Below are positions 31,862-40,298 of a DNA stretch of 64,000 nucleotides, one piece after another (position 1 is the first letter of the stretch; the number at the start of each line of letters is the position of its first letter). Where the stretch lies: assembly GCF_042648505.1 (NCBI RefSeq), contig NZ_JBHRXK010000002.1, positions 124,001 to 188,000 on the forward strand, read 5' to 3'. Under the pieces are notes generated by a model. The model was not told the origin of the DNA. It saw nothing but the letters and a program-made list of their open reading frames with translations, and searched no databases. A program made the position numbers and the translations under genes. This DNA comes from Lysobacter_L cavernae (GTDB taxonomy: Bacteria; Pseudomonadota; Gammaproteobacteria; Xanthomonadales; Xanthomonadaceae).

Positions 31862-32515
31862 TCAGCCGGCGGCGCCGGCGAGCGATTGTTCCAGTTGGTC
31901 CAGCGACTCGCCGAGCTTGAGCCAGCGCTCGGCGCGGTCTTCCTCGTCGTCGCCAGTGGCGTCGATCATCAGCTCGAGCTGCTGCATCAGCTCCTCGCCG
32001 GGGCCGCAGCCGGGTTGAAGGCCGCTTACGCGCAGGCCGTCGACCACGAACAACAGCACCTCGTCATCAAAGAATTCGGCGGCGCGGTCCTGGGGCGTCA
32101 GCGCGCCGAGGGTGCGCTGCCACTCGGTGACGACGCGCCGGCCCAGCGCGGCCGGCATCGGCACTTCGACCTGTTCGGGCGGCCGCGCGGTGCGCAGTTC
32201 GAGGCGGCCGCCGCTCCAGGCCGAGACGCGCTCGTCAGCGGTGCTGTAGCGCAGCCACCAGTCGGCATCGTCTTCGCCGGCGAACAGCTGCAGGCCGCTT
32301 TCAACGCCGCGCAACGGCAGACGGGTCAGCGTCAGCACCGGCTTCCTGGCCGTACCGGCGAACAATTGCTCGACCGTCGAACCGTAGTTCTCGGTCGCCG
32401 GCGGCCAGCCACGGCCCAGGTCGACCCGGCAGTCGTCGGCGGCGCTCGCTGGCGGCGCCAATAGAGCTTGCCCCGCCAGCAGGCCGGCGAGCAGGCACAG
32501 GGCGCGCCGGTTCAC
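31862..32515 (-). CDS. Secreted protein of unknown function between the E2 and E3 genes
   Basis: This 217-aa protein starts with a GTG that overlaps the aceF stop codon (GTGA at 32512-32515). The N-terminus NRRALCLLAGLLAGQALLA...SASA-like is a signal peptide cleaved near residue 25. The mature part is acidic (many Glu/Asp, 'GDDEEDRAERW'), has two cysteines, and shows no motif I recognise. The longer open frame upstream runs over aceF and is not coding. Its place inside a cytoplasmic enzyme operon is odd for an exported protein; it may simply be co-transcribed. Confidence 0.75.
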   Translation of the reverse strand: MNRRALCLLAGLLAGQALLAPPASAADDCRVDLGRGWPPATENYGSTVEQLFAGTARKPVLTLTRLPLRGVESGLQLFAGEDDADWWLRYSTADERVSAWSGGRLELRTARPPEQVEVPMPAALGRRVVTEWQRTLGALTPQDRAAEFFDDEVLLFVVDGLRVSGLQPGCGPGEELMQQLELMIDATGDDEEDRAERWLKLGESLDQLEQSLAGAAG

Positions 32516-33945
32516 AGCAGCACGCGCCGCATGTCGGCCAGCAGCTGCGCCAGGGTGGCGGTGAAACGCGCGGCGGCGGCGCCGTCGATGACGCGGTGGT
32601 CGTAGCTCAGGGACAGCGGCAGGATCAGGCGCGGCTTGAACTTCTCGCCGTTCCACACCGGCTGCATCGCCGACTTGGACACGCCGAGGATCGCCACTTC
32701 CGGCGCGTTGACGATCGGCGTGAACGCGGTGCCGCCGATGCCGCCGAGCGAGCTGATCGAGAAGCAGCCGCCGCTCATCTCGGCCGGCGTCAGCTTGCCG
32801 TCGCGCGCCTTCCTGGCCAGCTCGCCGGTTTCCTGGGCGATCTGCAGCACGCCTTTCTTGTCGACGTCGCGCACCACCGGCACGACCAGGCCGTTGGGCG
32901 TGTCGGCGGCGAAGCCGATGTGGAAGTACTTCTTCAACGTGAGGTTCTCGCCCGAGGCATCGAGCGAGGCGTTGAAGGTCGGGTACTTGTGCAGCGCGGC
33001 GGCCGAGGCCTTGATCAGGAAGGCGAGCATGGTCAGCTTGATGCCGGGGCTGTTACCAGCACGCCCCTCGTTTTCCTTGTTGAGCGCGACGCGCAGCGCT
33101 TCCAGGTCGGTGATGTCGGCGTCGTCGTGCTGGGTGACGTGCGGGATCATCGCCCAGTTGCGCGCCAGGTTGGCGCCGGACAGCTTCTGGATGCGGGTCA
33201 GCGGCTTGGTTTCGATCTCGCCGAACTTGCTGAAATCGACCTTCGGCCACGGCAGCAGGCTCAGACCACCGCCAGTCGCCGCCGGCACCGCGGCGGCCAC
33301 GCCGCCTTGGCCCGACAGCACGCTTTTGACGAACTTCTGCACGTCGTCCTTGCTGATGCGACCACCGCGCTCGCTGCCGGCGACCTGCGCCAGGTCGACG
33401 CCGAGCTCGCGCGCGAACAGGCGCACCGCCGGGCTCGCATACGGCACCTTGTCGGGCATCAGCTCGTCGGCGTTGAACGCCACCGGCGGCGACACCGGGT
33501 TTGAAAGCCGTGGCGGCATCGCCTCCGGGTCGGTGCCCGGCCGGGCCGCGTCGATCGACGCCTGGGCGATGCGGTCGGCCTGCTGCGGCACCACCACCGG
33601 CTCGACCCGGGTCGCGGTTTCAGCGGCCGTGACATGCTGTGCGGGCGCGGCCGGTTCGGCACGCGGCGGTGCGGCGGCAGGTGCTGCCGGTGCAGCGACG
33701 GCCTCGCTCGGCTCGATCAGCGCAACCACGCTGCCTTCGGCCAGTGCGTCGCCGATCTTGACCTTGAGCTCGCGCACGACACCGGCAAACGGCGCGGGCA
33801 CCTCCATCGTCGCCTTGTCGGACTCCAGCGTGACCAGACCCTGGTCCTGTTTGACCGTGTCGCCGACCGCGACCAGCAGTTCGATCACCGGCACGCCGTC
33901 GTAATCCCCGATGTCGGGGACGCGTGCTTCCTTCAACTCAGTCAT
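32512..33945 (-). CDS. aceF: Pyruvate dehydrogenase complex dihydrolipoyllysine acetyltransferase (E2)
   Basis: E2 is the core of pyruvate dehydrogenase and passes the acetyl group to CoA. The 477-aa protein has a single lipoyl domain (~1-80, ESDKATMEV), an Ala/Pro linker, a peripheral-subunit binding domain ('ASPAVRLFARELGVDLAQVAG') and the catalytic domain, ending with the active-site motif DHRVIDGAAAARF. GGAG lies 8 bases before the ATG. Its lipoyl domain is almost identical to that of lpdA downstream. Many relatives have two or three lipoyl domains; here E3 carries an additional one. Confidence 0.96.
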   Translation of the reverse strand: MTELKEARVPDIGDYDGVPVIELLVAVGDTVKQDQGLVTLESDKATMEVPAPFAGVVRELKVKIGDALAEGSVVALIEPSEAVAAPAAPAAAPPRAEPAAPAQHVTAAETATRVEPVVVPQQADRIAQASIDAARPGTDPEAMPPRLSNPVSPPVAFNADELMPDKVPYASPAVRLFARELGVDLAQVAGSERGGRISKDDVQKFVKSVLSGQGGVAAAVPAATGGGLSLLPWPKVDFSKFGEIETKPLTRIQKLSGANLARNWAMIPHVTQHDDADITDLEALRVALNKENEGRAGNSPGIKLTMLAFLIKASAAALHKYPTFNASLDASGENLTLKKYFHIGFAADTPNGLVVPVVRDVDKKGVLQIAQETGELARKARDGKLTPAEMSGGCFSISSLGGIGGTAFTPIVNAPEVAILGVSKSAMQPVWNGEKFKPRLILPLSLSYDHRVIDGAAAARFTATLAQLLADMRRVLL

Positions 33946-34041
33946 GTGGGGGGCTCCGCAGAAGATTGCGCGAAAACCCTATTGTGCTGGTTGCCGGCCA
34001 CCGCGCCAACCGCGTCCGACATACGTCACGGTATCGCCTGC

Positions 34042-34848
34042 TCAGCCGTTGCCGGCATCCGGCGCAGGCGCCTCGCGTTGGCCGGCGTCGTCCTTGCCGG
34101 GCGCACTGACCTCGGCGCGGACTTCGAGCAAGTCCAGGGCCCGGCCGTCGGATAGGCGGAACTCGAGCGCGTTGTCGATCCGGTCGAGCTCGACCATGCG
34201 CTGGCACAGGCGCTCGGCACGTTGCTCCAGCGCCTTCGCGCGCGGCTCGACGCGCGCCTCGATCTGCCCGTCGAGGTCTTCCATGCGCTTGAGGTGGCTG
34301 GCGTCGCCACTGAAGGCGGCACTGATGGCGCCGCCGACGATGTCGCCGATCATGCTCGGGATCACTTCGGCGACCGCGTCTCCGATGCCGTCGCCGAGGT
34401 CGCGGCCGTTGAACCGGGTCGGTGTGACCGCGCGCGCCAGGCGTGCGTCGATCTGGCTGCGTGCCTTGTCGACCTTTGTCTGCACCGCATTGGGGTCGCT
34501 GCTGAAACCGGCGGCGACCTCGCCCAGCACGGTGAAGGCGATGTCGGCGGCGTCGCGGCCGATCGCCTGCGCCTCCGGCATCGCCGCGCGCGCGCCCAGC
34601 TCGAAATCGGCGATGCGCTGGCGGTCGTCCGCGCTCAGCGTCACCCAGCGGTCATCGACAAACAACCGTCCCTGGCGCATCACGATGGCCTTGGGCGCGC
34701 CGCTGTCGCGGGTCAGGATCACGCTGCGCTCGTCGATGCTGAGGTCGTAGTCGCTCTCCATGTGGCAGGACGCGGCGACGCCCACCTGCGCGGCGAGCGC
34801 GCTGCCGCAGGCCAGGGTCAAAGCGGTCAGCACGAACGGACGGCGCAT
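34042..34848 (-). CDS. DUF2884 (YggN-like) exported protein
   Basis: From the ATG at 34848 (CGGAG 5 bases upstream) the product is 268 aa with a signal peptide cleaved near AAQ (residues 1-20). The pattern 'YDLSIDERSVILTRDSGAPKAIVMRQGRLFVDDRWVTLS', named by its ends, is the N-terminal domain of DUF2884/YggN. A glycine-rich hydrophobic stretch ('IGDIVGGAISAAF') lies in the middle, and the C-terminus is charged. The function is not known. It is upstream of aceF on the same strand, with 96 bases between. Confidence 0.8.
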   Translation of the reverse strand: MRRPFVLTALTLACGSALAAQVGVAASCHMESDYDLSIDERSVILTRDSGAPKAIVMRQGRLFVDDRWVTLSADDRQRIADFELGARAAMPEAQAIGRDAADIAFTVLGEVAAGFSSDPNAVQTKVDKARSQIDARLARAVTPTRFNGRDLGDGIGDAVAEVIPSMIGDIVGGAISAAFSGDASHLKRMEDLDGQIEARVEPRAKALEQRAERLCQRMVELDRIDNALEFRLSDGRALDLLEVRAEVSAPGKDDAGQREAPAPDAGNG

Positions 34849-35157
34849 GGTGACTCCGGACGGTGTGGACTGCCGCCTATCTTGCCGCGGCGCCGGGCCG
34901 CTGTCCTGTGCCCGTCGCGGCGTCCGCCAGCCGCGCGCTCCTTCCGTGACGACGCGGCCTCGCGGGCATCGGCGGTGGCGCGCAATCACCCGGTCAAGTG
35001 ATGTTCATGCGGGTCGTGTCTACGCGCACGCCCGTTGGCACCCGCCGCAGGAAAAGTTCCGCCGCATGCGATCGCGTTGCAAGCGAGGTTCATGCAACGG
35101 CGGCTAGGGTGTGCGCGCCTCCCCCAAGGCATCAATCTATAACGAGGAGTCCTCTCC
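34849..35157. other. Gene-free stretch between DUF2884 gene and ompW
   Basis: No reading frame with family resemblance. It must contain the two divergent promoters. I see no strong hairpin or repeat in it. Confidence 0.5.
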
Positions 35158-35838
35158 ATGATGCGTTTTCGTCATTTGACCCTGGCCGTACTGGCCACCC
35201 TGGCCGCTGCCCCGGCCGCCTTCGCTCAGGATGCGAGCACCGACACCACGGCCAGCGACAGCTACGCCAGCACCGCGAGCGGCAAGCGTTTCGCCGTCGT
35301 CGGCGGCTACGCCCTGTCCGAGCCGACCAAGAACCCGAGCATCGCCGGCGAGCGCAGCAATGTCGACGGCGACGGTGCCGCCACGCTGAGCGCGAGCTGG
35401 TACATCACCGACAACATCGCCGTCGAGGCGTGGGGCGCGGCCGACAAGTTCGGTCATCGCGTCAAGACCGGCAACGGCAAGGTCGCCAGCGTCGACAGCC
35501 AGCCGTACGCGGTGAGCGGCCAGTACCACTTCCGCAACGCCGACGCCATCGTGCGTCCGTTCGTGGGCCTGGGCTACTTCGAGGCCAACGTCGACGGCGA
35601 ACAGGCCGAGCCGACCGGCGCCCTCGCCGGCCAGCGCATCGGCGTGGAAACCGCCAAGGGCGCGATGGCCACCGCCGGCGTCGACCTCAACATCAACCCG
35701 ACGTGGTTCGCGCGCGCCGACGTGCGTTACCTGCAGGACACCAGCGGTCAGCCCAACGTGATGATCGACGGCGTCAACGCCGGCAAGGCCGAGTTGAACC
35801 CGGTCATCCTGGGCGTCGGCCTGGGTGCGCGCTTCTAA
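35158..35838 (+). CDS. ompW: OmpW-family outer membrane protein
   Basis: The 226-aa product has a signal peptide (cleavage after AFAQ, residue ~24) and an eight-stranded barrel. Alternating 'FAVVGGYALSEP', 'ISASWYITDNIAVEAW'-type strands and 'VRPFVGLGYFEANV' are OmpW features, and it ends in a strand with terminal Phe (LGVGLGARF). OmpW forms a small hydrophobic channel in the outer membrane. AGGAG lies 8 bases before the ATG. An intrinsic terminator follows at 35880. Confidence 0.9.
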   Translation: MMRFRHLTLAVLATLAAAPAAFAQDASTDTTASDSYASTASGKRFAVVGGYALSEPTKNPSIAGERSNVDGDGAATLSASWYITDNIAVEAWGAADKFGHRVKTGNGKVASVDSQPYAVSGQYHFRNADAIVRPFVGLGYFEANVDGEQAEPTGALAGQRIGVETAKGAMATAGVDLNINPTWFARADVRYLQDTSGQPNVMIDGVNAGKAELNPVILGVGLGARF

Positions 35839-35879
35839 GCCTGCACCGATCTAAGCCTGTACCGGCACCCACAGCACCC

Positions 35880-35910
35880 GACGGGCTCCGCAAGGGGCCC
35901 GTCTTCGTTT
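35880..35910 (+). terminator. Intrinsic terminator after ompW
   Basis: GACGGGC and GCCCGTC arms, 10-base loop, then TTCGTTT. It lies 41 bases after the ompW stop codon. Confidence 0.7.
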
Positions 35911-35996
35911 GGGTCGCGTGGGCGTGGCTGGCGCCGTTCACACGGTGCTCACCTGCGGCGGCTAGGGTCGCCACTGATCCACACGCGGAGCCCCCC

Positions 35997-36191
35997 ATGA
36001 CCACCAAGCTCGACAAACCGCTGCGTCGCGAGATCCTGATCGAGGACCGGCCCTTCACGCTGACCATCGACGCCGACGGCCTGAAGCTGGTCGAGAAGGG
36101 CCGCCGCAACGGCCACGAATTGCGCTGGCAGGACCTGGTCAGCGGCGACGCCGCCTTGAATGCCGCATTGAGCGCCAGCACCGGCGGTTGA
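35997..36191 (+). CDS. Small conserved-looking protein of unknown function (64 aa)
   Basis: The ATG has GGAG 8 bases upstream. The product is soluble and charged, with 'LRREILIEDRPFTLTIDADGLKLV', then 'KGRRNGHELRWQDLVSGDAAL'. The pattern of alternating hydrophobic residues suggests a small beta domain. I associate this kind of protein with Xanthomonadaceae genomes but know no function. It is in the same orientation as ompW but behind its terminator. Confidence 0.75.
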   Translation: MTTKLDKPLRREILIEDRPFTLTIDADGLKLVEKGRRNGHELRWQDLVSGDAALNAALSASTGG

Positions 36192-36215
36192 TCGCGGTAG
36201 CGTGCGCGCTGCGCG

Positions 36216-37100
36216 CTACGGGTGCTCAGCCTCGGCGTGCACGCGTTCGCGGCGCAACAGGTAGAAGCCGCTGGCCATGATGATGCCCGCGCCCAGCCAG
36301 GTGACGGCATCGGGTAGCACGTCCCACAGCGTGAGGTCGAGCAGTACGCCCCAGACCAGCGCGGTGTACTCCAGCGGCGCGATCAGCGAGGCTTCGCCGA
36401 GGCGGAAGGCCTCGGTGATCGCGTACTGGCCGAGCGCGCCGGCGATGCCGATGCCGAGGATCAGCCAGCCGTCGCTGGCGCGCAGCGGCACCCACTGCGG
36501 CCAGGCCAGTGCGCCGGCGCCGAGCGCGATCATCACCATCAGCCACACCATCATCGACTGGGTGCTGTCGGTGCGCGCCAGCACGCGTACCGTGATGGCG
36601 CTGACCGCGTACATCATCGCCGCCACCAGCACCGCCAGCGCGGCCAGACTGATCAGGCCTTCGCCGGTCGGCCGCAGCAGCACCAGCACGCCGATCAGGC
36701 CGATGCCAATGGCGGTCCAGCGCCGCGGCCCGACCTTCTCGCCGAGAAACGGCACCGACATCGCGGTGATCAGCAGCGGCGCGACGAAAAAGATCGAGTA
36801 GGTGGTCGACAGCGGCAACTGGCTCACCGCGTAGACGAACGACGCCATCATCGCCACCCCGAGCACGCCGCGCAGCAGGTGCAGCGACCAGCGCACGCGC
36901 AGCAGCGGGCCGACACCCACGGTTGCCAGCGCCCACGCCAGCACGAACGGCAGCGACGCCGCACCGCGCAGCGAAGCCACCTGGAACGGTGGGTAATGAC
37001 CGGAGAGCTGTTTCAGGCCGGCGTCCATCAGCGCGAACATCGCCACCGCCACGAGCATGGTCAGCATCGCCCGGGTCTGCCGGGCGCGGGTCGGGTTCAT
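36216..37100 (-). CDS. EamA/DMT-family transporter
   Basis: This is a 294-aa inner-membrane protein with about ten hydrophobic helices in two repeats, the EamA fold of drug/metabolite transporters. The first repeat begins 'MLTMLVAVAMFALMDAGLKQLSG' and the second about residue 150. The start is the ATG at 37100, with AAGG upstream; the longer open frame adds a basic non-membrane stretch. The substrate is not predictable. The end of the gene faces the small gene at 35997-36191, 24 bases away. Confidence 0.88.
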   Translation of the reverse strand: MNPTRARQTRAMLTMLVAVAMFALMDAGLKQLSGHYPPFQVASLRGAASLPFVLAWALATVGVGPLLRVRWSLHLLRGVLGVAMMASFVYAVSQLPLSTTYSIFFVAPLLITAMSVPFLGEKVGPRRWTAIGIGLIGVLVLLRPTGEGLISLAALAVLVAAMMYAVSAITVRVLARTDSTQSMMVWLMVMIALGAGALAWPQWVPLRASDGWLILGIGIAGALGQYAITEAFRLGEASLIAPLEYTALVWGVLLDLTLWDVLPDAVTWLGAGIIMASGFYLLRRERVHAEAEHP

Positions 37101-37158
37101 GCCAGCGCCTTGGCCGATGGCGTGGTCGGGGTCCTGATGAAGGCGTCGCGTCGCGGCA

Positions 37159-38235
37159 TCACGGCGCAGCCGCGGCCCAGCTGGCAATGTCGATGACGAA
37201 GCGGTAGCGCACGTCGGAGCGCAGCATGCGCTCGTAGGCCTCGTTGACGCGCTCGATCGGGATCAGCTCGATGTCGGCGGCGACGCCGTGCTGGGCGCAG
37301 AAGTCCAGCATCTCCTGGGTCTCGCGGATGCCGCCGATCATCGAGCCGGCCAGGCGCCGGCGCTTGCGGATCAGCGCGCCGGCGGCGACCGGTGCCGGTG
37401 CCTCGGGGATGCCGAGCAGCACCATGGTGCCGTCGAGCGTCAGCAGCTCCAGGTAGGCGTTGTAGTCGTGCTCGGCCGAAACCGTGTCGACGATGAAGTC
37501 GAAACGGCGTGCGTGGCTCTTGAACACGCTGCCGTCGCGGGTCGCGGCGAAGTCGCTGGCGCCAAGCGCGAGCGCGTCGGCTCGCTTGGACTCCGACGTG
37601 CTCAGCACGGTGACCTGCGCGCCCATCGCCGCGGCGATCTTGACCGCCATGTGGCCGAGCCCGCCAAGCCCGACCACCGCCACTTTGTCACCGGCCTTCA
37701 CGCCGAAGTGCTTGAGCGGCGAGTACGTGGTGATGCCGGCGCACAGCAGCGGCGCGGCACGATCGAGTGGAATCGCCTCGGGCACGCGCACCACATAGGC
37801 CTCGTTGACGGTGATGCGGGTCGAATAACCGCCGTAGGTCGGCCGGGTCTTGTCGAAGCGGCCGTCGCTGCCGCGCTCGTAGCTGTTGTAGGTGCCGCTC
37901 ATGCCGAAGTCGCAGTACTGCTCCTCGCCGGCCTGGCACGACGGGCAGCGCCGGCAGGAGTCGACGAAGCAGCCGACGCCGACCGCATCGCCATGCTTAT
38001 AAGTCGTCACCTGTGCCCCCACCGCGGCGACGCGGCCGATGATCTCGTGGCCGGGCACCATCGGGAAAATCGAGCCGCCCCACTCGTCGCGGGCCTGGTG
38101 GATGTCGGAGTGGCACACACCGCAGTAGAGGATGTCGATCAGCACCTCGTGCGGTCCCGGCGCGCGGCGTTCGAGCGTGAACGGCGCCAGCGGCGAGATC
38201 GCGTCGGCAACGGCGTAGGCGGGCGTGGTCAGCAT
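37159..38235 (-). CDS. Zinc-dependent NAD(P) alcohol dehydrogenase (YahK/cinnamyl-alcohol type)
   Basis: This 358-aa medium-chain dehydrogenase reduces or oxidises aldehydes and alcohols. The catalytic zinc ligands are Cys and His in 'GVCHSDIHQ' (with GHE following), and the structural zinc is held by four cysteines in 'CRRCPSCQAGEEQYC'. The cofactor motif is GLGGLGHMAVKIA. The layout fits the NADP-linked YahK/CAD group that acts on aromatic and aliphatic aldehydes. I see no good ribosome-binding site at the ATG. It is divergent from yajQ, with 150 bases between. Confidence 0.93.
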   Translation of the reverse strand: MLTTPAYAVADAISPLAPFTLERRAPGPHEVLIDILYCGVCHSDIHQARDEWGGSIFPMVPGHEIIGRVAAVGAQVTTYKHGDAVGVGCFVDSCRRCPSCQAGEEQYCDFGMSGTYNSYERGSDGRFDKTRPTYGGYSTRITVNEAYVVRVPEAIPLDRAAPLLCAGITTYSPLKHFGVKAGDKVAVVGLGGLGHMAVKIAAAMGAQVTVLSTSESKRADALALGASDFAATRDGSVFKSHARRFDFIVDTVSAEHDYNAYLELLTLDGTMVLLGIPEAPAPVAAGALIRKRRRLAGSMIGGIRETQEMLDFCAQHGVAADIELIPIERVNEAYERMLRSDVRYRFVIDIASWAAAAP

Positions 38236-38385
38236 GGGGGCATCCAGCTCGGGCAAGACGGACAGTCTAGCGACGCCGGCCTGGGGCCACAGCCGGGTTG
38301 CGGGCAACGCAGCGTGCCGCGGCTGGGTCGACGGGCGCGCTTGCGCTACCCTTTGCGCCCGTTCCAGGATCCTGCGGAGCCCGCC

Positions 38386-38868
38386 ATGCCTTCCTTCGAC
38401 GTCATTTCCGAAGTCGACAGCCACGAACTGACCAACGCCGTCGACCAGGCCAACCGCGAGCTCGGCACGCGTTTCGACTTCAAGGGCGTCGACGCCAAGT
38501 TCGTGCTCGAGGACCAGGTCATCCAGCAGTCGGCGCCGAGCGACTTCCAGCTCAAGCAAATGACCGACATCCTGCGTGCGCGCCTGATCGCACGCGGCAT
38601 CGACGTGCGCTGCCTGGAGTTTGGCGACATCGAGACCAACCTCGCCGGCGCGCGGCAGAAGGTCACCATCAAGCAGGGCATCGAGCGCGAGCTGGCCAAG
38701 AAGATCCAGGGTGCGATCAAGGACGCCAAGCTCAAGGTCGACAGTCAGATCAACGGCGACAAGCTGCGCGTGATCGGCAAGAAGCGCGACGATCTGCAGA
38801 CCGCAATCGCGCTGCTCAAGGCCAGCGAGTTCGAGCAGCCGCTGCAGTTCGACAACTTTCGTGATTGA
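38386..38868 (+). CDS. yajQ: YajQ-family cyclic-di-GMP-binding protein
   Basis: This 160-aa protein has the complete YajQ pattern: PSFDVISEVD at the start, 'ELGTRFDFKGVDAKF', and 'KVDSQINGDKLRVIGKKRDDLQ' at the C-terminal half. YajQ proteins of Xanthomonas and relatives have been reported to bind cyclic di-GMP and act with transcription factors in virulence control. GGAG lies 6 bases before the ATG. The DUF1415 gene follows in the same direction after 73 bases. Confidence 0.95.
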   Translation: MPSFDVISEVDSHELTNAVDQANRELGTRFDFKGVDAKFVLEDQVIQQSAPSDFQLKQMTDILRARLIARGIDVRCLEFGDIETNLAGARQKVTIKQGIERELAKKIQGAIKDAKLKVDSQINGDKLRVIGKKRDDLQTAIALLKASEFEQPLQFDNFRD

Positions 38869-38941
38869 CCCTTCGACCCCGCGGGCTACGCCCGACACGC
38901 CAGGACGACACGCTCAGGATGAACGCTCAGGACAAACGGTC

Positions 38942-39484
38942 ATGACTGACAACGAAGACCCCATCGCCGCGACGCGTCGCTGGCTGGAGCGGGCGGTGAT
39001 CGGCCTCAACCTGTGCCCGTTCGCCAAGGCCGTGTACGTCAAGCAGCAGGTGCGCATCGTACTGAGCGAGGCGACCACGCCCGAAGCCCTGCTCGAAGAC
39101 CTCGCCGCCGAGCTGGTCATGCTGCAGCAGGCCGACCCCGAGCAGACCGACACCACGCTGCTGGTGCATCCGCGGGTGCTGGCGGATTTCCTCGATTACA
39201 ACGATTTCCTCGACCTCGCCGACGAGGCGGTCGCGGCGCTCGATCTGGAAGGCGAGATCCAGGTCGCCAGTTTCCATCCGGACTACCAGTTCGCCGGCAC
39301 CGATATCGACGACGTCGGCAACTGCAGCAACCGCTCGCCCTACCCGACCCTGCACCTGCTGCGCGAGGCCAGCGTCGAGCGTGCGGTCGAGGCCTACCCC
39401 GACCCGGACGTGATCGTCGAGCGCAACCTGGAAACGCTGGAGAAGCTCGGCCTCGACGGCTGGCGCAAGCTGCTGGCGCCGTAA
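38942..39484 (+). CDS. DUF1415-family protein
   Basis: The 180-aa product from the ATG at 38942 (AGGA 9 bases upstream) shows the family patterns 'RWLERAVIGLNLCPFAKAV' near the N-terminus and 'VASFHPDYQFAGTD', 'NRSPYPTLHLLRE' in the second half. DUF1415 is a conserved cytoplasmic protein of unknown function found in many proteobacteria. The stop codon TAA is directly followed by the left end of an inverted-repeat element. Confidence 0.9.
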   Translation: MTDNEDPIAATRRWLERAVIGLNLCPFAKAVYVKQQVRIVLSEATTPEALLEDLAAELVMLQQADPEQTDTTLLVHPRVLADFLDYNDFLDLADEAVAALDLEGEIQVASFHPDYQFAGTDIDDVGNCSNRSPYPTLHLLREASVERAVEAYPDPDVIVERNLETLEKLGLDGWRKLLAP

Positions 39485-39611
39485 TGATCCGGCCCCCAAG
39501 TCGATCGTTGCAGGAGCGGCTTCAGCCGCGAGCTTTGGGTGATGCCCCGAAGACACGCGAACAGTTCGCCGCTGAAGCCGCTCCTACATGAAACAAACTC
39601 GGGCCGGATCA
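39485..39611. repeat. Nested inverted repeat, copy 2 (complete, 127 bp)
   Basis: Outer arms TGATCCGGCCC (39485-39495) and GGGCCGGATCA (39601-39611); inner arms AGGAGCGGCTTCAGCCGC (39512-39529) and its near-complement (39568-39585). The right end overlaps the stop codon of the HAD gene. Copy 3 is this element in the opposite direction, with matching flanks. Confidence 0.9.
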
Positions 39612-40298
39612 ACAAGGCCCCGTCGTCAACGCCGGCTCGAGCAAGGCCCGCGCCTGCAGCAGCGAATCGACGATGCGGTGGCCGAGCGCGCGCACGGCGG
39701 CGTCGGGCATCACCAGGTCCGGCACCTGGATCGGGGTCATGCCGGCGGCGAGCGCAGCGCGCACGCCGGGCACGGAGTCCTCCAGCACCACGCATTGCGA
39801 CGGCGCCACGCCCAGGCGCTGCGCCGCGAGCAGGTAGATGTCCGGTGCCGGCTTGGCATGGACGACATCGCTGCCGGTGACGACGGTGTCGAAGTGCGCC
39901 AGCAGGCCGCAGCGCTGCAACTTCTGCAGTGCGCGCTCGCGCCGGGTGGAGGTGACCACCGCGCGCGGCAAACCGCGCTGCGCCAGCAACGCCAGCAGCT
40001 CCAGCACGCCCGGCTTGAGCGGCAGACCGGCCTCGACCTGCACGTCATAGCGCGCGTGGCAGTGCTGCAGCAGCGCCTGCACCTGCGGCTCCGGCAGACG
40101 CGCACGCAACAGCTCGACACAGGTGCGGTCGGGCAGGCCGACGAACGACAGCCACAGCTCGTCGTCGAGGGCTAGTCCAAGTCGCTGCGAGGCCTGGCGC
40201 CAGCACTGCAACAGTGCGCGCTCGCTCTCGATCATCAGGCCGTCCATGTCGAACAGCACCGCGGCCGGGGCGAACGCCACCGGCATGTGCTCGCTCAT
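39609..40298 (-). CDS. HAD-superfamily hydrolase (phosphoglucomutase/phosphatase-like)
   Basis: This 229-aa protein starts at the ATG at 40298, which overlaps the rsuA stop (ATGA). The HAD nucleophile motif is LFDMDGLMIESE, the second motif Thr/Ser is in 'AVVTSTRRE', the lysine is in 'HAKPAPDIYL', and the acidic pair is in 'VVLEDSVPG'. The helical cap lies between motifs I and II, as in beta-phosphoglucomutase and sugar phosphatases such as YniC. The true substrate cannot be told. It is coupled to the pseudouridine synthase gene. Confidence 0.9.
   Translation of the reverse strand: MSEHMPVAFAPAAVLFDMDGLMIESERALLQCWRQASQRLGLALDDELWLSFVGLPDRTCVELLRARLPEPQVQALLQHCHARYDVQVEAGLPLKPGVLELLALLAQRGLPRAVVTSTRRERALQKLQRCGLLAHFDTVVTGSDVVHAKPAPDIYLLAAQRLGVAPSQCVVLEDSVPGVRAALAAGMTPIQVPDLVMPDAAVRALGHRIVDSLLQARALLEPALTTGPC

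Noticed and set aside
37159..38898. 579-codon alcohol dehydrogenase extending over yajQ
   Set aside because: The extra N-terminal part is antisense to yajQ; the medium-chain dehydrogenase fold begins at the ATG at 38235.
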